Source: Serripes groenlandicus | Taxonomy: Eukaryota; Mollusca; Bivalvia; Cardiida; Cardiidae | DNA length: 64,000 nucleotides | Assembly (NCBI GenBank): GCA_031761405.1 | Contig: JASEVX010000080.1 | Coordinates: 716,638-780,637, forward strand | Direction of reading: 5' to 3' | Part shown: positions 56,206 through 64,000 of the stretch, in pieces | Layout of the letters: each line of letters starts with the position of its first letter | Numbering within the stretch: position 1 is the stretch's first letter | Position numbers and translations under genes: made by a program | The notes under the pieces: generated by a model | What the model was told of the DNA's origin: nothing | Seen by the model: the letters and a program-made list of their open reading frames with translations, nothing else | Database searches by the model: none

Positions 56206-56552
56206 CAGGGGCGTAGCTCCCTTTAGGCACTGTAGGCACGTGCCTACACATCTTTTCTCAAAATGCCCCCAAAATGCAGCTGCGGCGATAGACATCTGCG
56301 TAATGTATCGACCAGATCAGCCTGCGCTGTCCGCGCAGACTGATCCGGCCGATACATTCCGTCTTAGGGGGGAAAGATGTATAGAGTAGTTATTCCTGAA
56401 ACAGACAATCCACAGGAGACGAAAAGTGTCTATCCGGGTAGGCCTGTGTGGCATGCTTATGCTGATCCGGGTCGATACTTTACGCAGAGTACACAATGTT
56501 GATTTTCTCACGAGACGGCCTACACATTGGTTATTGCAAAGCTACGCCCCTG
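56206..56552 (-). mobile_element. MITE family B2
   Basis: CAGGGGCGTAGCTCCCTTTA to AAGCTACGCCCCTG, inserted in a GTT repeat (flanks GTTGC and GTTGT). Confidence 0.88.
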
Positions 56553-57392
56553 GTTGTTGTTATAATAATGCTTAAAAAACATTTCAGAAAAAAATATATT
56601 GAATATCATTGGTTTAATAAGTCGTCTGCTGTATAAAGTGTCAGAAGTCGTCTGTAGCACCCAAAGGGTATACACCAAAACAACGTTAATATAAAATCAA
56701 CGTGGTAATCAATTATTAATAAAAACCAATAAACAAACAGAACAAAACGCTTCATCTATTATTTAAAGGGGTGAACGTAACCCTAATTACCCCGTAATCT
56801 GGGCGAATAGGCCAACAGGGTGTTCCTACAAATATTTAGGGGGAAATAAAACTGAGTTTACAAACCGAACTAATTAGGTACGAGTTGGGACACGTCGTAC
56901 AAAAAAACCAGACGTTCCAGACTAAGTGATCATTGACGTTCCAGATCAGTTTACACCTCCGCGTAGTCTGATCGGATCTACCATGTTCGCCACCAAGACG
57001 TACACACATGGTAGAATCCTGTATGGACAATTTATGAATGAAATGTATGATAATAAGTATCTATACAATTATGCTTTTTAATCGCAATCTCCGAATGACT
57101 ATTTTCTTGTTGCGCGGTTGAATTCTGTTGGGAGAGTCTTAATTTGTAGGTTTACCTTGAACAGTTTTATTTGAATTACTATAATGTTGAATTAAAGTCT
57201 GTTTGCGCTGTATATAATTATGACCAATATTTGCTGAATTGTTTGTTCATTGTTTATATTGTTGATTTATACTATAGAGAGCAGTTAATTTGAATTCTAT
57301 ATGAACTATATATAACGTAATCTGTGTTTCTATACGTTTTCTGCTATGCCTGAAAATTAACATGACACAGAATACGACTATTGTTTGTTTTG
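56553..57392. other. No feature recognised
   Basis: AT-rich unique sequence; short GTCGTCTGCTG matches at about 56621 may be family A debris. Confidence 0.5.
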
Positions 57393-57560
57393 CTTATGGG
57401 TTGTTTATGCCGCTTGAAAAATTATTTCAGTTATATCACGGCGACAGTTCACTTATTCATGATCCCTGGGTATACAAACCAAATCTAGGCTAGGAAATGA
57501 GCCTTGCCCAATGGGCACCCCACCATGACCATTGAGTCGAGATTGGGGATCACTCGACCA
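57393..57560 (-). mobile_element. SINE related to 12005-12225, truncated
   Basis: ATCACGGCGACAGTTCACTT, GATCCCTGGGTATACAAACC, ATTGGGGATCACTCGACCAC. Confidence 0.7.
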
Positions 57561-57929
57561 CTGCATATTCCCTTTGAAAATGTGATTCCTATATTCGTCT
57601 TGAAGATAATGTATAGTTTACAAACATACGAGCATGCTCTGTGAAAACTAACACTACAGTATTTGTCACAAGTGTAGACCCAGATCAGCAAGTCCATGTT
57701 TCAAGAAACGTCTGCAAAGCCGTATCAACATGGATGCGCTAGCAAGGTGTAACTACAATTAAGACGTAATTATTCCGCTAAGTGTATTTCTTTCTGGGAC
57801 ACCGCAAATGTATAGGTATATAAGTGAGATATTGTAACGGTTTCTACCCCTGCTCTTCAAATGGCTGTATTGCCGAGTACGAGGGCAAGCTTTTGAACAG
57901 CAGCCGGTTTCCAGCTATGTTCGTACCTG

Positions 57930-58195
57930 ATATGAACCGTTCCACGAGAAAACCAACATTGTGGACTATGCGTACATTTTCGAACCAGATCAGCCTGCGC
58001 AACCCGCACAGGCTAATCCGGGCCGACACATTCCGTCTCAGGGAGGTAGAGGTATAGAGTATTGATTCCTGAAACAGAAAATCCACAGGCGAACAGTGTC
58101 TCTCCGGGTTAGCCTGCGCGGCATGCTTAGGCTGATCCGGGTCGATACTTTACGCAGAGTCCACACTGTTGATTTTCTCCTGGAACGCCTCACAT
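57930..58195 (-). mobile_element. MITE family B
   Basis: ATATGAACCGTTCCACGAGA start, TCTCCTGGAACGCCTCACAT end. Confidence 0.85.
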
Positions 58196-58475
58196 TTCTT
58201 TCAAACGAGTAAATAGTGACTGTTGTTGATTTAAATCGTAGGTAATTCAAGTTTAGGGGGTGCGATGTTTGTTTTTAATGAGACATAGGTGTACAATCAT
58301 GTTGTGGTCATACCGGGTTATCAGCACAAAGGTACAGTCTAATCTCTATATACATTTATCTCAGACACAAGGGGTCTGTTTTCCCCGTTGCTCTTTTCGT
58401 TATAACATCGCTTCTAAAGATTTAAATTACCTTCAATATAAAGTGTGTAAGTTGGCGGTTTATCACTTTGTTTAA

Positions 58476-58707
58476 ATAAACCATTTCTCACAGACATATA
58501 ATCATGGAACAGACGAATTTGAAAATATATAGTCAACAATATGGAAAATATCTATAAATGAAACAAACACAATCAATAAAGTTGAAAACATTGTGGCAAA
58601 GGGAGAAATTTCTCAATATGAGAAATTCCTCCCTTTGCCACAATGTTTTTTAAAAGACATATGCAGAACGTATTCAGAAAATCGTCCGTATGTGGGAAAG
58701 GGGTTAA
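58476..58707 (-). mobile_element. MITE family A
   Basis: AACCATTTCTCACAGACATA left (diverged), GTGGGAAAGGGGTTAA right; core AAATTTCTCAATATGAGAAA palindromic. Confidence 0.78.
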
Positions 58708-58985
58708 ATTAACACATTACAGGAGTTTTTTATTATTGTCTAATACCATTGATATCATAGACACTGATACTGTCATTCACCAGTATGAGTCGTTTGCACG
58801 CTACAGAACCGTAACTCCGCATTTATAGCGAAAATTAAATTAACTAAGCCAAATCGGATACTGGAGCAAAGACAAATATGGCCAAGAAATCGTATTTTAT
58901 TGCAAATTTGTGACAGGAAAATCTATATTATCAAAATAGAAGAGAGTCTTTCTATTGTGGAAGAATCATTGAAATGTTTTTTGTT

Positions 58986-59211
58986 TTAACCCTTTCCCAC
59001 ATCTATCAATTCTGCAGCAGACGAATTTGAAAGCATCTAAGCAGTTACACGGAAAATCTCTATAAATGAAGGTTTAATTACTGAAAAAGTTGAACATTGG
59101 TGGCAAAAGGATAAATTGGTCGTTTTGAGAAATTGCTCCTTTTATCACAATGTTTTCAAAAGTCGTCTGCTGCAGAGGACCAGAAAGTGTCTATATGTGG
59201 GAAAGGGTTAA
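58986..59211 (-). mobile_element. MITE family A
   Basis: TTAACCCTTTCCCACATCTA to GTGGGAAAGGGTTAA with both TTAA; core GATAAATTGGTCGTTTTGAG has one-arm mismatches. Confidence 0.88.
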
Positions 59212-59744
59212 GGAGAATATTGTGGTTTTAACTGCATGGAAACTGTTGTACTATTCAATTGGCATGGCTATTTGATTCGGAAGATGAACCGTGGTTCTTG
59301 CATGAGATAGAGAATCGAAGACAGTGTTGACTCTTTCTCGAATACAGACAACTTATGATGTATCCATTATCGTTGTGGGGAAAGCCGAAAGATATTTTAA
59401 TTGAATAATAATGCTTTTCATACAACGATTTACATACAAGGATTTCAAGCAAGTTTAAAAAGATTACTTATGTAAACAACTTTCAAATATATTAAGACGC
59501 TTAAAAGTATATAAAAGTGACAAGTCTTATATGATAAATAATCTAAATGGTTAAGAAAAAGTCAAGTCTAATATGAAAAATAATCTAAATGGTAAAGAAA
59601 ACGTCATCATGTTCATACATGCAGTGTACATGAACTTTCGTGGAAAGAAGTTTTGACGACTATTGAAGATGTTCTTGTCTAAACGCTTGATTCTATCGAT
59701 AGTGTTGTTGTTGTATATGTATATATATATATACATGTAACATA
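59212..59744. other. No feature recognised
   Basis: AT-rich, with GTCTAATATGAAAAATAATC-type short duplication near 59525-59595. Confidence 0.5.
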
Positions 59745-60015
59745 TGTTTCTATTATTCCGGTCAAATATTCGATTAAAGATGTTATGACACCAAGCTGCA
59801 TTCATTTATGAATAATATGATACACCTTTATTACAAACATATGTTTCTCGTCAAATATGCGATTAAATATGTTAAGACACCTAGCCGCATTCATTTATGA
59901 ATAATATAATACACCTTTAATACAAACATATGTTTCTATTATTCTGGTCAACTATGCGATTACATATGTTATGACACCTCGCCGCATTCATTTATGAATA
60001 ATTAAATGCACCTTT
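59745..60015. repeat. Tandem array, unit about 89-97 bp, 3 copies
   Basis: GCATTCATTTATGAATAATA recurs at 59799, 59888 and 59985, each preceded by a GATTA(A/C) and GACACC motif. Confidence 0.9.
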
Positions 60016-60164
60016 GTAAAGCCATCTGGACTAAGTGCACTGCAAAATGCCATGTGATTTCCAAAAATAGTATATGGACTTTGTCCTTGAAGTTCATATT
60101 TATTTAAATACTACAAAGAAGATATAAAAGTTTCTTTAACCTGGAGTGGTTTTTCTTAGCATAG

Positions 60165-60357
60165 TCAGAGCTCGAGATAAGGAGCGTTTTATTCATGCTC
60201 TAAAATCCTGATTTGACCTCCAAAACCTATGTTGTGGGTACTCAAAAGAATCGTCTCACTGAGACGATTCTTTTGAGTACCCATAACATAGGTTTTAATG
60301 AGTGCTAATGTATATATTATATAAGAAACACCTATTTACTCCTCCTTATCTAGTCCT
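60165..60357 (+). mobile_element. MITE family J with near-perfect hairpin
   Basis: Hairpin 60222-60296: 36-nt arms (left begins AAAACCTATGTTGTGGGTAC) around loop ACT with one mismatch; ends GCTCGAGATAAGGAGCG and CTCCTTATCTAGTCC. Confidence 0.75.
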
Positions 60358-61185
60358 ATGCATGATCGTCTTAAGATAGAAACGGGAAGACATTAAAATA
60401 AAATAATAGTGTACCTAGAACAGAACGAATCTGTCCATACTGCAATTCGAATCAAATCGAAGATGAATTTCATTACGTCTTCTTGCCATGTGAAACTTAC
60501 AAAGAGTTCAGGAAAGAAAGTATTCAATAATAAATTATTATAAAACCCCAATCCTCTGAAAATGTGTTAAACCATTTTTTAAAAGTTGTAAAAAAAATGT
60601 TTATTGTAAAACTATGCAATTCTATCCATAGGCTGTATATAACTTAAATGCATGATGTTTAGTATTGATATGTGCTTAACAGTTTTGCATGTATTAATAT
60701 TTCCATTACTCACATACTATAAGCTTCAGATCATTGATGTTAGATCAGAGGTGCTCGAGAACAACCTTAACGTTATAATTACTACAGCACATGTATATTT
60801 AACATGATGGTGCTTGTCGTATAATTGAATGAATGATTTGTTAAAAATGTGTTTTGTTACAGAAGACCACATTGTAAATATGACTTTTTACATTTGTTAA
60901 TTTGTATAAAATGCATAATGTGTTATATTATACATGCAAATGATCCAAATGGAAACTGTTAAACAGAAGTGTCTTTAATTCTTCTACGACTAATTGGCGC
61001 CAGATCAGACTGCGCGCATGCGATGGTTCATCTCGATCTACATTCTTCGCAAATGCATTACGGTTGGTTTTCACAGAGTGCCGCTAAGAGTTTGATATTA
61101 TAAATATAGTACATGTATATAAAACTCCTCTTTTAACACGTTCACTCATACCTAATCTGCTTTTGAAATCGCATTTACAATGCCG
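60358..61185. other. Unique, with one palindrome-like fragment
   Basis: CAGATCAGACTGCGCGCATG at about 61000 resembles the stem sequence shared by family B and other dispersed fragments. Confidence 0.5.
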
Positions 61186-61190
61186 GTATA

Positions 61191-61509
61191 CAGGGGCGTA
61201 GCTCCCTTTAGGCACTGTAGGCACGTGCCTATACATTTTTTATAAAAATGTCCCAAAATGCGGCTAAGGCGATACACATCTGCGTATTGTATCGACCAGA
61301 TCAGCATGCGCTGTCCGCGCAGACTGAACCGGCCGACACATTCCGTCTAAGGGGCGATACATAGAGTAGTGATTCCTGAAACAGAAAATCCACAGGAGGC
61401 GAAAAGTGTATATCCGGGTACGCCTGTGTGGCATGCTTAGGCTAAGTCAACAATGTTGATTTTCTCACGAGACGGCCTACACATTGATTATTGCCAAGCT
61501 ACGCCCCTG
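61191..61509 (-). mobile_element. MITE family B2 with small deletion
   Basis: CAGGGGCGTAGCTCCCTTTA to AAGCTACGCCCCTG; exact GTATA duplication at 61186-61190 and 61510-61514. Confidence 0.9.
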
Positions 61510-61774
61510 GTATAGGATCAATCATATTACTTAAATCATTACCAGACATTTTGAGATATGTTAAAATCATGAAACGGTTCAAATTATAACGAATTATTGT
61601 ATCTGGTGGCCATGTATAAGTTGTTAATGTATGAATGTAAATGACGAGATATGTGCATCTGTATGTATAAGTGAAATAATGTATAAATCTATCTCAGAAG
61701 ACATTAACCTAAACATGTTATGTTTGACTCCCCACGTTTACATGAACTAAGAACAGACAAGTTATATTAGTTTC

Positions 61775-61885
61775 AGTTTAATACAGACGAAATTTGAACA
61801 TTTTGCAGCACCTTTAATCTTTAGGAAAAGGGAAAAAGTTATCAAAACGAAGAATTTCTCCCTCTCCCACATTACCAAATAACGA
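61775..61885. mobile_element. Possible family A relic
   Basis: CAGACGAAATTTGAACATTT and GAAGAATTTCTCCCTCTCCC only; weak. Confidence 0.3.
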
Positions 61886-62420
61886 GATGTTTCAATGTTT
61901 CCTCAGTTGTTTTCGAAGTAGATGAAGCTTCAATAGGTCATTATCAACTCAAACTGTGTGACGCGCAGGTTCTCCTTTTCCCCCCGTTTTCTCCTCAATA
62001 TTAGAATTATATTTACAATGATCGAGAAGTTTTAATGTTTCCTCAGATGTGTTCGAGGTAAAACGAAGCTTCAAGTTTTCCTTATCAACTCAAAACGCAC
62101 ACGTTTTTCCTTTCCCCCGTTTTCTCCTCAATATTAGCATTACATTTCCAATGATCAAGACATTTAAGGTTTCCTCAGATGTGTTCGAGGTAAAACGAAG
62201 CTTCAATTGTTCATTATTAACTTAAAATGAACCATTTTGTTCACCTATAAGAATTATAATTTCTAATTATCGAGAAGTTTTAATGTTTCATCAGATGTGT
62301 TCGAGGTAAAACGAAGCTTCAATGATTCCTTATTAACTTAAAACGAACCATTTTGTTCACTATAAGAATTATATTTCTAATTATCGAGAAGTTTTAATGT
62401 TTCCTCAGATCCCGTTCTCG
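61860..62420. repeat. Degenerate tandem array, unit about 114-140 bp
   Basis: TTTCCTCAGATGTGTTCGAG and AAACGAAGCTTCAA recur about five times with variable spacing. Confidence 0.85.
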
Positions 62421-62499
62421 TGACATATTGTTCATATATGACAGGAATGCAGTTTTATTACCTTCCATATGTTTCTGTATGTCAAATAATAGGTTTAAG

Positions 62500-62662
62500 A
62501 CTTTGCCATATACAACGGTATCTGCATCAGACGCGTTTAAAAACATTTCTCAAAAATATGAAAACTCTCTATAAAATGAAAGAACAATTATTGAATAAAG
62601 ATGCAAAATGGTGGCAAAAGGAGACATTGCTCATCATGTTGCCACAATGCTTTCAAGGGTGT
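62500..62662 (-). mobile_element. Family A, ends degenerate
   Basis: CCATATACAACGGTATCTGC, GTGGCAAAAGGAGACATTGC, then GTTGCCACAATGCTTTCAAG; half of the hairpin is deleted. Confidence 0.65.
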
Positions 62663-62689
62663 GGAAAAGTATATTAACAGAACAGAACA

Positions 62690-62726
62690 GATTTTTTTTT
62701 TTTTTTTTCTTTTTTTTTTTTTTTTT
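62690..62726. repeat. Poly-T tract
   Basis: T run with one C. Confidence 0.95.
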
Positions 62727-63088
62727 GAACAGAACGATCATACGGATTTGCGAAATATATGAAACAAACATAGATTACTTTGAAAAGAATTAACTGATTC
62801 CGACCGAATTGCAAATAAATATTTATCAGTATGACTTAGACAAGCATTTTCATCAAATTTAAACTGTGCCAAATCTATCAAATTATATAGGTTTTATTTC
62901 GTAAATATATTGTATTGATGAAAAATGCTTGTACCCCCATAATAATAAATGTTTTTGGCATAAATATCTCCTTTGATGAGGTCAATCATATTGGTGAAAA
63001 TACATGTACGTCACGACCATTGAATCAGTGCACGGGATAATGCACGAGTTGGCATTTCTCAACCATGTACGTGTGTTCGGATCAGCCT
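62727..63088. other. No feature recognised
   Basis: AT-rich unique sequence. Confidence 0.55.
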
Positions 63089-63355
63089 ATATGAGCCGTT
63101 CCACGAAAGAAAAAAACATAATGGACTCTGCGTAATATATCGACACAGATCAGCCTGCGCAGTCCGCGCAGGCTAATCTGGGCCGACACATTCCGCCTCA
63201 GTGGGATAGAGGTATAGAGTAATGATTCCTAAAAACAGAAAATCCACAGGAGACGAAAAGTGTATTTCCGGATCAGCCTGCGCGGCATGCTTAGGCTGAT
63301 CCGAGTCGATAGTTTAGAGTCCACACTGTTGGATTTCTCGTAATTCAGCTCATAT
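63089..63355 (-). mobile_element. MITE family B
   Basis: TATATGAGCCGTTCCACGAA start, TTCTCGTAATTCAGCTCATA end. Confidence 0.85.
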
Positions 63356-63517
63356 CTACTTCGTCTTATTATAACTTTACAGAAGACGGACGGAAGCTTC
63401 TTACAAGCTTATGTATATAATTTATAAACAGTGAAGATGTCAATCAGACGGTGTGTATGAACAGGCTGATCTGAATCAACACTGTGTTTATATAAATGTC
63501 AGTTTCATATATTCGAG

Positions 63518-63712
63518 TTAACCCTTTCCCACATACAGCAAATCTGCAGCAGACGACTTTGAAAATGTCTACTCAAAAAATATGTAAAATCGCTATAATT
63601 GGTAGGTATAATATTACTGAACAAAGTTGAAAACATTGTGGCAGAAGGAGAAATTGCTCGTTTTGAGCAATTTCTCCTTTTGTCACGATGTTTTCAAAAG
63701 GTAAGAAAGGGA
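63518..63712 (-). mobile_element. Family A, right end truncated
   Basis: TTAACCCTTTCCCACATACA, AAATCTGCAGCAGACGAC, apex TTGCTCGTTTTGAGCAA; sequence between TTTTCAAAAG and GAAAGGGATAAA is missing. Confidence 0.82.
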
Positions 63713-64000
63713 TAAATACATGTAACGTAATAAACCATCGTTCTAGTCAAATATTCGGTATATTCTGGTCAATATATATCTATACATGAATATTTCATGT
63801 ACATTTATAGTGCCGTATGGACCTGATTGCGCACTTTGGTACATCTCTATATCTCTCATTAAACTGTTATATGTGAAGTCGAGAGAAATGATAGGAGCTG
63901 CAATCCGGAAATGCAACCATATTGATGTCATGGCACGTGTAGATAAATATTTGCTTGCGCATCCACGCAAATTGATCTCAATACAATCAAACTTGTCTTG

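Overview
This is gene-poor, AT-rich animal nuclear DNA. The abundant palindromic miniature transposons (MITEs), tRNA-headed SINEs ending in a CAAT-type tail, microsatellites and two scaffold gaps of exactly 200 N suggest a draft mollusc genome, most likely a bivalve. That assignment is inference from the repeat landscape; no species marker was seen. There is no rRNA, no CRISPR array, no operon and no long open reading frame. The longest gap-free open frame is 151 codons and lies mostly inside a MITE.

Coding content is sparse. The best-supported piece is one minus-strand internal exon at 17171-17283. It has good splice sites and encodes the first half of an immunoglobulin domain of the IgLON/lachesin/DIP type. 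A phase-compatible 33-nt candidate microexon lies upstream at 19971-20003. Further, weaker candidates are a plus-strand exon at 45235-45372, a plus-strand exon pair at 15038-15326 next to the first gap, and a decayed minus-strand coding-like remnant at 25182-25706 that is split by a MITE. Most of the window is therefore probably intron or intergenic DNA.

The bulk of recognisable sequence is repeats. Family A is the dominant MITE: TTAA target, CCCTTTCC termini, about 225 bp, with a central hairpin of about 65 nt; more than 30 copies or fragments are listed. Family B is about 265 bp with ends GAGCCGTTCCACGAGAAAAC. Family B2 has the B body but ends CAGGGGCGTAGC and 5-bp target duplications. Family F has TTAA and CTCTTTCAGCGCC ends. 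Family G has CGAGGGCTTGGCG ends and 4-bp duplications. Family H has TTAA and AGGTGCTG ends, and family J carries a long hairpin. At least four tRNA-derived SINE types share a common 3' part; several have clear 10-13 bp target duplications, and four lie head to tail at 34980-36342. Tandem arrays have units of 5, 32, 36, 42, about 69, about 80 and about 90-140 bp.

Layout: 1-7 kb, MITEs B, A and F, a TTTGACGCC array and a 36-bp array inside an inverted repeat. 7-12 kb, MITEs H, F and B2 plus SINEs. 12.2-15 kb, repeat-poor AT-rich DNA. 15-20 kb, candidate exons. 20-33 kb, dense family A with SINE relics and the broken coding remnant. 33-36.4 kb, SINE cluster. 36.4-46.5 kb, B/B2 elements, nested SINEs, gap 2 and a candidate exon. 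46.5-54 kb, tandem arrays and paired MITEs. 54-64 kb, MITEs A, B, B2 and J with degenerate tandem repeats. The most interesting theme is modular exchange between MITE families: bodies are shared while ends are swapped (B with B2, F with G).
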